The translations under genes were made by a program, and so were the position numbers. The notes under the pieces are model-generated. The model was not told where the DNA came from and did no database searches. It was given only the letters and a program-made list of their open reading frames with translations. Of a DNA stretch of 64,000 nucleotides, positions 53,249 through 63,417 are shown piece after piece. The stretch comes from Clostridium aciditolerans (GTDB taxonomy: Bacteria; Bacillota; Clostridia; Clostridiales; Clostridiaceae), in assembly GCF_016316925.1 (NCBI RefSeq), contig NZ_JAEEGB010000017.1:1-64000 (forward strand), in the 5' to 3' direction. Every line of letters starts with the position of its first letter. The first letter of the stretch is position 1.

Positions 53249-53971
53249 TTAATACTTTAAATACTTACTTGGATCAACAAAATCTTTTCCTTTTAAAACT
53301 GCAAAGTGTAAGTGATCACCATATTTTTCATAAGCTGCTCTTAGTGTACTCTTACCAACTACACCTATAGCTGTACCTTTTGTTACCGTCTGTCCTTTAG
53401 TAACCTTTACTTTTGGATCTAAATTTGAATAGACAGTTTTTATACCATTTTGATGGTTTATGATAACTTCCACTCCATCTTGTGTTGCACTGTTAACTTG
53501 CTCTACTTTTCCATCAGCAACAGCAAGAACCGGTTTTCCTAATTCTGCTTTTATATCATACCCAAGGTTAGGTCTATAACTTCCTGTAGAATCCCAAAAT
53601 ACAGGATCTTCGGAATAAGCTCTTGCTAAACTTCCTTCTACTGGTTTTTGAAATGCTACATTCACTGAATTGGAAACTCCTTGTGATTTAGTATCATTCT
53701 TAGGTACAACTATTTCTGGCTTAGTCTCTTTCTTTACCTGTAGAGCATTATCGTAATTTAAAGAAGGCTCATTTCCAGCCTTAGCTGTCTCCTTGTTTTG
53801 TTTTTGTTGTACTGAATTACTTTGTTGCACTGGCGTATTATCTGTATGTTTATTATTTCTAGCTGTTAAAGCAGCCACTGTAGCGACAATACACAAACAA
53901 ACAAATAGTATTACGTAAAAGCCCTCTTTCTTTAAAAAGTTTAATGTTTTGTTGAAAAATTTTTTATCCAT
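53249..53971 (-). CDS. spoIIQ: SpoIIQ-like M23/LytM-domain protein, degenerate metal site
   Basis: A 240-residue protein with one membrane anchor (about 18-36), a Gln/Lys-rich linker, and a C-terminal LytM/M23 domain (about 105-240): QKPVEGSLARAYSEDPVFWD, LGKPVLAVADGKVEQVN, VIINHQNGIKTVYSNLD and GDHLHFAV. The HLH of the zinc site (220, 222) is present, but the first histidine of the HxxxD motif is asparagine (Asn135 in RPNLGYDI; Asp139 present), so zinc peptidase activity is doubtful, as in Bacillus SpoIIQ. SpoIIQ holds forespore and mother cell together during engulfment. GGAGGTG precedes the ATG. It lies between spoIID and spoIIID. Confidence 0.85.
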   Translation of the reverse strand: MDKKFFNKTLNFLKKEGFYVILFVCLCIVATVAALTARNNKHTDNTPVQQSNSVQQKQNKETAKAGNEPSLNYDNALQVKKETKPEIVVPKNDTKSQGVSNSVNVAFQKPVEGSLARAYSEDPVFWDSTGSYRPNLGYDIKAELGKPVLAVADGKVEQVNSATQDGVEVIINHQNGIKTVYSNLDPKVKVTKGQTVTKGTAIGVVGKSTLRAAYEKYGDHLHFAVLKGKDFVDPSKYLKY

Positions 53972-54089
53972 ACGAACACCTCCTTTTTGTAGTTTGTCCA
54001 GACAATAGAAAAAAATACATATTTTTCATAAATTTTTTTCTATTATTTTCTATATTTTTTTACATTTTTTTCAAGACAAAAAGAAATAA

Positions 54090-54123
54090 AACAGATTAGA
54101 ATCCTTATTAACTCTAATCTGCT
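54090..54123 (-). terminator. Terminator of spoIID
   Basis: Stem ACAGATTAGA / TCTAATCTGC with a 12-base loop, then T-rich sequence on the minus strand. Confidence 0.75.
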
Positions 54124-54146
54124 TTTTAATAGCATTTTTATAAGTA

Positions 54147-55202
54147 TTATTTCATTTTTGTAATTTCCACACCGCTATAATAGTGCTGTAATATTTCTTT
54201 ATAGTTCTTGCCTTGTTTTGCCATTGCATTAGCTCCCCACTGACTCATTCCTACTCCGTGTCCATAGCCAGTGCAACTTATCTCCACATTGCTGGAGTTA
54301 AATTTAATTTTAAAGTTAGTAGAATTTAGTCCCATAATAGTTCTGAACTTCACCCCTGATATTGTTGTTTTACCGAGTCTGATTTCTTTTACAGATCCAC
54401 TTTCGTTCCTGCTTTTTATTTCTATTTGATTTCTAACATTTAATAAGCTTATATCAGTGTTAGAATACTCCGCATTAATTTTTTTTATGAACTCTAAATA
54501 AGACATTTTTACAACACTTTTAAACTTTGGCGCAGCTTCTTCCCCAGGGCTTTCTACACTTTTCAAATAAGGCTTGTTATCTTTAAAAACATCTAATGCA
54601 TTTTCTGTTTTGCCCCCACTTACTGCAAAGAAAAGAGGCTCATCTATAATCCTTCCATCATATACCAAAGCCTCTCCTGAAGTATCCTTTACGGCTTCAG
54701 TTATCTTATTCCAATATTCTTCTCTCTTACTTGCAGGCCATGTTTTTAACCTATCATCTTTATTTGTAAATACTTGACACTGCACTGTATCGCATACATT
54801 AGCACCTGTATTGCTTTTGTATTTTTTGCCTCCATACTCTTCCATATGTGCTAGTGCGAAGGTCCTAGCTGCTACAGCTTGTGCCTTTAGTGCCTCAATT
54901 TCAAATTCAACAGGCACTTCTGCAGCAACAACACCTCTAACATATTCTTCAAGATACATTTCAACTACTCTATTCTCTTTAGTTATATATACCTTTATCT
55001 TCGGTACTCCCACATTATTTTCGTTAAATGCTATGTCATTAGATTTCATTAAAAATCTAGGTATAATAGATTTCACTACATTGCCGCTTCCCTCTCCGAA
55101 TCCTACTAATGCTAATGAAAGAATTATGATAAAACTTGTACTTATTAATATTAGCAAAAAAAATCTTTTCAAATGTATTGGAATACTCATGCCTCTTCTC
55201 AT
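54147..55202 (-). CDS. spoIID: Stage II sporulation protein D
   Basis: A 351-residue lytic transglycosylase of engulfment. An N-terminal membrane segment (FFLLILISTSFIIILSLALV) precedes the SpoIID domain: MYLEEYVRGVVAAEVPVEFE with its catalytic glutamate, AQAVAARTFALAHMEEYG, SNTGANVCDTVQCQVF, EPLFFAVSGGKTENA, and the end CTGYGHGVGMSQWGANAMAK. The start has GGAG eight bases upstream. It is preceded by murA in the same direction, a conserved Firmicute order. Confidence 0.96.
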   Translation of the reverse strand: MRRGMSIPIHLKRFFLLILISTSFIIILSLALVGFGEGSGNVVKSIIPRFLMKSNDIAFNENNVGVPKIKVYITKENRVVEMYLEEYVRGVVAAEVPVEFEIEALKAQAVAARTFALAHMEEYGGKKYKSNTGANVCDTVQCQVFTNKDDRLKTWPASKREEYWNKITEAVKDTSGEALVYDGRIIDEPLFFAVSGGKTENALDVFKDNKPYLKSVESPGEEAAPKFKSVVKMSYLEFIKKINAEYSNTDISLLNVRNQIEIKSRNESGSVKEIRLGKTTISGVKFRTIMGLNSTNFKIKFNSSNVEISCTGYGHGVGMSQWGANAMAKQGKNYKEILQHYYSGVEITKMK

Positions 55203-55301
55203 ATATGTATCTCCTTACTTTTGTAAAATATAACATTATATTTTTATTACTTACATTTGAAAATTATTACTATATTTCATCTCTTAAATATTGGTAATAA
55301 A

Positions 55302-55335
55302 AAAGAGAAGATATTCGTTCTAATCTTCTCTTTTA
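55302..55335 (-). terminator. Terminator of murA
   Basis: 12-bp stem AAAAGAGAAGAT / ATCTTCTCTTTT followed by T on the minus strand, 26 bases after the stop. Confidence 0.85.
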
Positions 55336-55360
55336 TCTCATATATTAATACCGTGGGAAT

Positions 55361-56620
55361 TTACATCTTTGCTCTCTCAATGTCAGCACCTAACCCCTTC
55401 AGTTTTTTCTCTATGTTAACATACCCTCTATCTACATGGTATATATCTGTAACTTCTGTTTCTCCTTCTGCAGCTAATCCGCAAAGTACTAGCGCTGCAC
55501 CTGCTCTTAAATCTGTCGCTCTAACTTCTGCGCCAGTTAATCTATCAACGCCTTCTATGACAGCACTTCTACCATCAATTTTAATATTAGCTCCCATTCT
55601 TTTCATTTCTGATGCATGCATAAATCTATTTTCAAAAATTGTTTCTGTTATAATGCTAGTTCCATGTACTGTACATAAAAGCCCTGAAAGTTGTGACTGC
55701 ATATCCGTTGGAAATCCCGGATAAGGCATGGTCTTAATATCGATCGGCTTCAAGTCCCTATCTCCATCTATTACCATGCTATTCCCCTCTATTTTAATAT
55801 TAACTCCTGCTTCTGTTAACTTAGCAATTACAGGTTTTAAATGGCGCTCATCTATCCCATTTATTTTAATTTTACTCCTAGTTATTGCAGCAGCAGTCAT
55901 AAATGTTCCAGCTTCTATTCTATCGTATATTGGTTTATGTGTTGTTCCTTTTAAATTTTTTACTCCAATAATATGGATAGTACCTGATCCTGCTCCAATA
56001 ATATTTGCTCCCATACTGTTCAAAAACTTTGCTAAGTCCTCAATTTCCGGCTCCTCAGCTGCGTTTTCTATAGTAGTTTCACCTTCTGCCATTACTGCTG
56101 CCATCATAATGTTCTCAGTGGCCCCTACTGAAGGAAAATCCAAGTAAATTTTGTTTCCTATAAGTTTTTTAGCCTGAGCTTCAACATAACCATGCCCAAC
56201 GCTCACTTCTGCACCTAATGCACTGAATCCTTTCAAGTGCAAATCTATAGGCCTTGTTCCTATATTACAACCTCCTGGAAGTGATAATCTAAACTTGCCA
56301 AACCTCGAAATCATAGCTCCCATAATCAAAAAAGATGCCCTCATTTTCTTTACCAGCTCACTAGAAGCTTCGCAATCTTTAATATTTGATGAATCGATTA
56401 AGATTCTATTTGTTTTACTATCTATATCTATTTCTGTTGAAATAGTTCTAAGCACATCGCTAATAACAAAAACATCCTCAAGCATTGGAGCTGATTCTAT
56501 TATACACTTATCACCACTTAGTATACTAGCTGCTATAATTGGTAATACAGAATTCTTAGCAGTACTTATGTTTACCTCACCCTCTAGCCTTTTTCCTCCT
56601 CTAACTATTATCTTATCCAT
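55361..56620 (-). CDS. murA: UDP-N-acetylglucosamine 1-carboxyvinyltransferase
   Basis: A 419-residue MurA, the first committed enzyme of peptidoglycan synthesis. KNSVLPIIAASIL and RASFLIMGAM are seen, then the catalytic cysteine in PGGCNIGTRPIDLHLKGFSA, the substrate the fosfomycin antibiotic attacks. Further motifs are SVGATENIMMAAVMAEG, PYPGFPTDMQSQL and ATDLRAGAALVLCGL. GGAGGA precedes the ATG. It is followed by spoIID and preceded by ywmB, as in many Firmicutes. Confidence 0.97.
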   Translation of the reverse strand: MDKIIVRGGKRLEGEVNISTAKNSVLPIIAASILSGDKCIIESAPMLEDVFVISDVLRTISTEIDIDSKTNRILIDSSNIKDCEASSELVKKMRASFLIMGAMISRFGKFRLSLPGGCNIGTRPIDLHLKGFSALGAEVSVGHGYVEAQAKKLIGNKIYLDFPSVGATENIMMAAVMAEGETTIENAAEEPEIEDLAKFLNSMGANIIGAGSGTIHIIGVKNLKGTTHKPIYDRIEAGTFMTAAAITRSKIKINGIDERHLKPVIAKLTEAGVNIKIEGNSMVIDGDRDLKPIDIKTMPYPGFPTDMQSQLSGLLCTVHGTSIITETIFENRFMHASEMKRMGANIKIDGRSAVIEGVDRLTGAEVRATDLRAGAALVLCGLAAEGETEVTDIYHVDRGYVNIEKKLKGLGADIERAKM

Positions 56621-56643
56621 AACTATCCTCCATTCTACAATTG

Positions 56644-57363
56644 CTAATATGTTACAATTATTTCCGGTGTTCCAATAATTATATAGCTACCTGAAGAGTA
56701 TTTACAGACAGCATAATTAAAATCTATTGATTTACCATCACTTTGTGTAGAATCATAATTTCTTGTATATGCTGTTGTACTATATCCATTTTCTAATTCA
56801 ATAGTATTTATGTTAGATGCCTTATATTTTTTTAAAAGCATTAATATTTCTTTATTTGCATCTGCTATGTTATCACTTGGAATTTTTGCTTTTAAATACT
56901 GAAAATATTTAGCATGAATTTGCTTATTCTTAAGACAATCGTGAATTTTATTTTTTAAATCCTCTAAATCATTTTTATCATCTTTTTTCACAATATTTAC
57001 TGTTACAAAATTATGATTTTCATATGTAGTAGTTTCTATGTACCCACTTACATCATTTTTTTCAAATTCTACACAGTAAACCTTTCCGTTTTTCAATATG
57101 CTTTTATTCAATCCGTCATAGAAGTTTAGGCTCCGCAATATATAATCTGAGATTTCCTCACCATTTTCCTCTGTTGTAAAATTTGAAGTTATACCATACT
57201 CTACAGTTTTACCCTTAACCCTCATCAAAGACTCTTCAAATAGATTAGTATCTTTGCTTGCCATTGGAAAATCAGCAGAAGAAAATATAACTCCTACTAT
57301 TGCAAGTATGATTATTAAAATAATCTTCTTTCTCATTATATTTGCTCTTAGGATAATACCCAT
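56644..57363 (-). CDS. ywmB: YwmB family protein
   Basis: A 239-residue protein with a signal/anchor (IILIIILAIVGVIFSSADF) and a DUF1779/YwmB domain (TVEYGITSNFTTEENGEEIS, YVETTTYENHN-like strand, TAYTRNY, NYAVCKYSSGSYIIIGTPEI). Function is unknown; its position between the atp operon and murA is conserved in Bacillus and Clostridium. The ATG at 57363 is favoured by the AGGGGGGTG seven bases before it. Confidence 0.85.
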   Translation of the reverse strand: MGIILRANIMRKKIILIIILAIVGVIFSSADFPMASKDTNLFEESLMRVKGKTVEYGITSNFTTEENGEEISDYILRSLNFYDGLNKSILKNGKVYCVEFEKNDVSGYIETTTYENHNFVTVNIVKKDDKNDLEDLKNKIHDCLKNKQIHAKYFQYLKAKIPSDNIADANKEILMLLKKYKASNINTIELENGYSTTAYTRNYDSTQSDGKSIDFNYAVCKYSSGSYIIIGTPEIIVTY

Positions 57364-57590
57364 AGAGCGCACCCCCCTTTTGTGTTATACCTAAATTATG
57401 TACAACTAACTAGAGGGTTATTCAATTACATTTAATTATTAACAATTTTTACATAAAACAAAGCAAATTTATCTATGGTCTACAAAATCAATAAAATCAT
57501 ACCTAAAGTTCGTCTTATTTTAATATATTATCAATATATAGAATTCTATAAAAAAATGTGCAAAAATTAAAAATACTTTATCGCAAAAAT

Positions 57591-57614
57591 AACACGAAAC
57601 AAATGTTTCGTGTT
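57591..57614 (-). terminator. Terminator of the atp operon
   Basis: 10-bp perfect stem AACACGAAAC / GTTTCGTGTT with loop AAAT, then ATTTTTG on the minus strand. It lies 15 bases after atpC. The gap 57364-57590 shows only AT-rich sequence. Confidence 0.85.
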
Positions 57615-57629
57615 ATTCAAATAGTTATC

Positions 57630-58031
57630 CTATTGCAACTTTAATCTAGCAAGAGCTCTTGATAAAGCTAACTCAGCTCTTCTTATATCAAGATTATCGT
57701 GGTTTTTATCTTTTAATCTTTCTTCTGCTCTTTTTCTAGCTTCTTCAGCTCTTTTAAAGTCAATTTCCTCAGGCCATTCGCATACATCACATAGAATTCT
57801 GACTTCATTATCTTTTACTTCCATAATTCCAGTTGAAGTGAATACTTTAATTTGCTTTCCACCTTTTTCAGTAATTTCTGTAACACCTGGTCTTAATGTT
57901 GTTACTAAAGGCATGTGATCAGCAAGTATCCCTACACGGCCTTGAGTGCTGTCTGTTATTATTTCTATAACTTCACCAGTATAAAATTCCTTTTCAGGAG
58001 TAAGGATATTTAACTTTAAAGCATCTGCCAT
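57630..58031 (-). CDS. atpC: ATP synthase epsilon subunit
   Basis: A 133-residue F1 epsilon subunit. The N-terminal beta barrel reads LNILTPEKEFYTGEVIEIIT and QGRVGILADHMPLVTTLRPG; the C-terminal helical hairpin holds RAEEARKRAEERLKDKNHDN and LDIRRAELALSRALARLK. The ATG at 58031 has GGAG nearby; the upstream in-frame ATG lies in the structured spacer. It is the last gene of the operon and is separated from atpD by an unusual 181 bases. Confidence 0.95.
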   Translation of the reverse strand: MADALKLNILTPEKEFYTGEVIEIITDSTQGRVGILADHMPLVTTLRPGVTEITEKGGKQIKVFTSTGIMEVKDNEVRILCDVCEWPEEIDFKRAEEARKRAEERLKDKNHDNLDIRRAELALSRALARLKLQ

Positions 58032-58212
58032 ATTAATCTCCTTCTCACAAGTAATGTGAACAACTCCAAAACTAGAGCTTCCTGTTTCTAAGAACATACA
58101 CTTAAAACAAGACTATATTGTTCTCCACAGGCTTCAATTCGGGCAGTTCCTACCCTACTACACATATACATAAAGTTAGACAGTATATACTGTCTAACTT
58201 TATAATTAAATA
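58032..58212 (-). other. Structured spacer between atpD and atpC
   Basis: Contains a perfect 34-bp palindrome (58170-58203, AAAGTTAGACAGTAT and its complement) without a T-run. Next comes a GGGTAGGAACTGCCC mini-hairpin (58141-58155), then CCTGTGGAGAACA pairing with TGTTCTTAGAAACAGG (58081-58131). This is far longer and more structured than the other atp spacers. Confidence 0.6.
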
Positions 58213-59622
<1,410 letters not shown>

Positions 59623-60474
59623 TTACTTTTGAGCCTCTGCTCCTCCGACTATTTCGGATATTTCTTGAGTTATAGCACTTTGTCTTTCTCTATTGTATTT
59701 AAGGTTAAGTGCATCTAATAACTCATTAGCATTCTTTGTTGCTCCATCCATTGCAGTCATTCTTGAACCTTGCTCACTTGCCTTCGAATGAAGCATAAAG
59801 TTTAATATTTGTTGTTTTAATTGCATAACTATTACTTCATCTATCATTTCATCAATAGATGGTTCAAACTTAACAAAACGTTTTTTTACTTCTGAATCTT
59901 TACTTTCTAAAGGAAGTATTTTCTCTACAGTAACCACCTGTTTTACAGTAGAATAAAACTTCGTATATATTACATAAACCTCTCCAACTTCAGAATTGCG
60001 ATACATATCTAACACTTTATATGTAATAGCACTTGCCTCTTGTAGTGTAGGAACATCCGGTATATCTACATACTCTGCGGTAGTTTTAAAGTTCAACCTA
60101 TTAAAGTACATTCTTCCCTTTTGACCTACTGAAAGTAATAAAGAGTTTTCTTTATCTTTTGCTATTGTTTCTGCTGCTTTATTTACAACATTGGCATTAA
60201 ATCCTCCGCAAAGTCCTGTGTCTGAGTTTAGTGTAATATAAAGCTTTTTTCTACCTTTATTACCATGTATATAAATACTGTTTTCCTCAGCACCGTTTAC
60301 AAATTGACTAATAACAGCACTAAAGGATTGAGAGTATTTATCATTTAACTCAAGCTTATTTCTAACCTTTCTGAGTTTAGAGGTGGCAATAAGTCCCATG
60401 GCTTTTGTTATTTTCTGGGTACTGGTTATTGATTTAATTCTTCTCTTAATTGCAACAAGTCCTGCCCCTGCCAT
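59623..60474 (-). CDS. atpG: ATP synthase gamma subunit
   Basis: A 283-residue rotor-shaft subunit. The N-terminal helix AIKRRIKSITSTQKITKAMG and the C-terminal helix RMTAMDGATKNANELLDALN plus YNRERQSAITQEISEIVGGA are the classic gamma ends; NSDTGLCGGFNANVV is the conserved middle. GGGAGGTG precedes the ATG. It lies between atpA and atpD. Confidence 0.98.
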   Translation of the reverse strand: MAGAGLVAIKRRIKSITSTQKITKAMGLIATSKLRKVRNKLELNDKYSQSFSAVISQFVNGAEENSIYIHGNKGRKKLYITLNSDTGLCGGFNANVVNKAAETIAKDKENSLLLSVGQKGRMYFNRLNFKTTAEYVDIPDVPTLQEASAITYKVLDMYRNSEVGEVYVIYTKFYSTVKQVVTVEKILPLESKDSEVKKRFVKFEPSIDEMIDEVIVMQLKQQILNFMLHSKASEQGSRMTAMDGATKNANELLDALNLKYNRERQSAITQEISEIVGGAEAQK

Positions 60475-60498
60475 ACTTCACCTCCCGCAAAGGAAAAA

Positions 60499-62013
60499 TT
60501 ATGCCTCTGCTAAAAATATTTTTTTATATTCTTCTATAGCATCACTAAGTCTTTTGCTTAAGTCATCAGATAGAACTTTCTTTTCTACTATTTCCTGACC
60601 TATTTCTTTATAGTGTGTATCCATATATTCTATGAAGCCTTTTTCAAATTCGCCAATTTTATCAACTGGAACATCCATTAGGTGTTCTTTAACACCTGCA
60701 TAAAGAATCATTATTTGCTTTTCTACTGGTACAGGCTTGTATTGTGGTTGTTTTAATATTTCTGTAAGCCTTTTACCTTTTTCAAGTCTTCTCTTTGATT
60801 CTTTATCAAGGTCTGAACCAAATTGAGCAAAAGCAGCAAGTTCTCTATATTGTGCAAGGTCAAGTCTTAATGATCCTGCAACCTGTTTCATAGCTTTTAT
60901 TTGAGCGTTACCACCAACTCTGGATACGGATATACCAGCATTAACAGCTGGTCTTTGTCCTGCGTAGAATAACTCGGACTCAAGGAATATCTGTCCATCT
61001 GTTATAGAAATAACGTTAGTTGGTATATATGCTGTAACGTCTCCTGCAAGAGTTTCTATTATAGGAAGCGCTGTAAGCGATCCTCCACCAAGCTTATCTG
61101 AAAGCTTTGCTGCTCTTTCAAGAAGTCTTGAGTGTACATAGAATACGTCTCCAGGATATGCTTCTCTTCCTGGTGGTCTACGAAGTAATAATGACATTGT
61201 TCTATAAGCAACAGCGTGCTTAGACAAATCATCATATACTATAAGTACATCTTTCCCTTGACCCATGAAATGTTCACCCATTGTACAACCAGCATATGGT
61301 GAAAGATATTGCAATGGAGCTGATTCTGATGCAGTAGCTGATACAACTATTGTATAGTCCATAGCGCCCATTTCTGTAAGGTTATTAACTATATGTGCAA
61401 CAGTTGACTGCTTTTGTCCTATAGCAACATATATACATATAACGTCTTTACCTTTTTGGTTTATTATTGTATCTGTAGCTATCGCAGTTTTACCTGTCTG
61501 TCTGTCTCCTATTATAAGTTCTCTTTGACCTTTTCCAATTGGTATCATTGAGTCTATAGCTTTTAAACCTGTTTGCAATGGCTGTTTAACAGACTGTCTT
61601 GTTATAACTCCAGGAGCTATAAGTTCAACTGGTCTTGTCTCTGTTGTTTTTATTGGTCCTTTTCCATCTATAGGCTGTCCTAATGCGTTTACAACCCTAC
61701 CAATAATTGCATCGCCAACTGGCACTTCAACAACTTTTCCAGTCCTCTTAACTATATCTCCTTCTTTTATACCTTTTTCAGAACCCAAAAGAACGCAACC
61801 AACGTTGTCCTGTTCAAGGTTTAGAGCCATACCATAAACATCATTTGGGAACTCTAAAAGTTCTCCTGCCATACATTCACTAAGACCATAAACTCTGGCT
61901 ATACCATCACCTACTTGAATTATTGTACCTGAATCAACTGTCTCGATTTTCTTTTCATATTTTTGAATTTCTTGTTTGATAATTGAAGTTATTTCTTCAG
62001 GTTTTATGTTCAT
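60499..62013 (-). CDS. atpA: ATP synthase alpha subunit
   Basis: A 504-residue F1 alpha subunit. Walker [78 protein letters not shown] and the arginine-finger region [20 protein letters not shown] are present. It is regulatory/non-catalytic for nucleotide binding and builds the hexamer with beta. GAGGTGAG precedes the ATG. Confidence 0.99.
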   Translation of the reverse strand: MNIKPEEITSIIKQEIQKYEKKIETVDSGTIIQVGDGIARVYGLSECMAGELLEFPNDVYGMALNLEQDNVGCVLLGSEKGIKEGDIVKRTGKVVEVPVGDAIIGRVVNALGQPIDGKGPIKTTETRPVELIAPGVITRQSVKQPLQTGLKAIDSMIPIGKGQRELIIGDRQTGKTAIATDTIINQKGKDVICIYVAIGQKQSTVAHIVNNLTEMGAMDYTIVVSATASESAPLQYLSPYAGCTMGEHFMGQGKDVLIVYDDLSKHAVAYRTMSLLLRRPPGREAYPGDVFYVHSRLLERAAKLSDKLGGGSLTALPIIETLAGDVTAYIPTNVISITDGQIFLESELFYAGQRPAVNAGISVSRVGGNAQIKAMKQVAGSLRLDLAQYRELAAFAQFGSDLDKESKRRLEKGKRLTEILKQPQYKPVPVEKQIMILYAGVKEHLMDVPVDKIGEFEKGFIEYMDTHYKEIGQEIVEKKVLSDDLSKRLSDAIEEYKKIFLAEA

Positions 62014-62023
62014 AGGCTCACCT

Positions 62024-62563
62024 CTATTCTCTCTTAAGCATTAATTTTTTCATTTCATCAATCTTAGATTTTACTGTTCCATCTATTACTTCATTGTTAA
62101 CCTGAACATAGACGCCTCCAAGTATACTTGGATCCAACTCTTCTTCCAGTAAAATCTTCTTATCGAATTTTTTTTCAAGTTTTTCGATTAGACTATTCTT
62201 CTCATCATCTTGCAGTGAAACAACTGTTTTAACCTTAGCTATAACAGTATTATTTCTCTCAAGATTTATTTTTTCCATTTCCCTAAGTTTACCTTCGAGC
62301 TCTAAGATTCTGCCTTTATCTATTAATACAAGTAAAAAAGATAGTAAATCCTCATCTATTTTACCTTTAAATATATCAGAAAATAGTTTCTTTTTGCTTG
62401 AAGTACTAACTTGAGGATGTCTGATGAGCTCCATAAAGTCTCCATCATTATTCATAAGGGCTACAATATTTTTTAAGTCTTCTAAATACTGTTCTACTTT
62501 TCCTTTTTCCTCTGCAACTTTATAAAGTGCAAGAGCGTATCTCCTATCTAAATATTCATGCAT
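62024..62563 (-). CDS. atpH: ATP synthase delta subunit
   Basis: A 179-residue stator subunit. N-terminal helical bundle ([20 protein letters not shown]), [20 protein letters not shown], and the C-terminal [20 protein letters not shown] motif are typical of OSCP/delta. It joins F1 to the b dimer. The gap to atpF is only 2 bases, so translation is probably coupled. Confidence 0.96.
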   Translation of the reverse strand: MHEYLDRRYALALYKVAEEKGKVEQYLEDLKNIVALMNNDGDFMELIRHPQVSTSSKKKLFSDIFKGKIDEDLLSFLLVLIDKGRILELEGKLREMEKINLERNNTVIAKVKTVVSLQDDEKNSLIEKLEKKFDKKILLEEELDPSILGGVYVQVNNEVIDGTVKSKIDEMKKLMLKRE

Positions 62564-62565
62564 AG

Positions 62566-63045
62566 TTAGATACCTACCTTAGCTATAAAATCCTTTATAA
62601 GTCTCCTGTGTTGTTCTTCATCAATAGATTCTTCTAAAGCTTTTGAAGATATTAAAACAGCTAAGTCTACAACCTGACCCTTTATTTCGTCAGCAGCTTT
62701 GTCTTTTTCTCTACCTGCTTCCGTTCTTGCTCTCTCGATTATAGTTGCAGCTTCTTCACGAGCTTCATTTAGTAATTCTGAGGAAACTTTTTCGGCTTTT
62801 ATTTTATATTCTTCTACTATAGTCTTACCCTGTTCTCTAGCTTGTTTTAAGTTAGTTTCATTTTCTATTCTTAGCTCTTCAGCTTTTTTCATATCTTCTT
62901 CAGTTTTATTGATTTTATTAATTATTTCATTTTGTCTGCCATTAATAGTGTCATTAACTCTATTGAATAGAAAATGCCTTAGGATAAGGAATAGTATTCC
63001 AAAGTTTATTATAGTAGCAATAAGTTGAGGAATATGTATCTCCAT
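62566..63045 (-). CDS. atpF: ATP synthase b subunit
   Basis: A 159-residue peripheral stalk subunit: one N-terminal membrane helix (QLIATIINFGILFLILRHFL) and a long, charged coiled coil (about 30-125) ending near VDLAVLISSKALEESIDEEQ. It anchors delta and F1 to the a subunit. The start has GGAGG upstream. A hairpin lies between it and atpE. Confidence 0.96.
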   Translation of the reverse strand: MEIHIPQLIATIINFGILFLILRHFLFNRVNDTINGRQNEIINKINKTEEDMKKAEELRIENETNLKQAREQGKTIVEEYKIKAEKVSSELLNEAREEAATIIERARTEAGREKDKAADEIKGQVVDLAVLISSKALEESIDEEQHRRLIKDFIAKVGI

Positions 63046-63079
63046 ACTATTATAAAAGCCTCCCTTCAGGCATAGATTT

Positions 63080-63102
63080 AAATAGTGCCCTGAGCACTAT
63101 TT
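63080..63102 (-). other. Hairpin between atpE and atpF
   Basis: Perfect 9-bp stem AAATAGTGC / GCACTATTT with loop CCTGA, 4 bases after the atpE stop and with no T-run after it on the minus strand. It probably protects the atpE message or damps reading into atpF. Confidence 0.65.
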
Positions 63103-63106
63103 ATTA

Positions 63107-63367
<261 letters not shown>

Positions 63368-63417
63368 TTAAAAATTGTTTAAATTATGTTATATTAAATT
63401 AAATTGATAACTATAAA

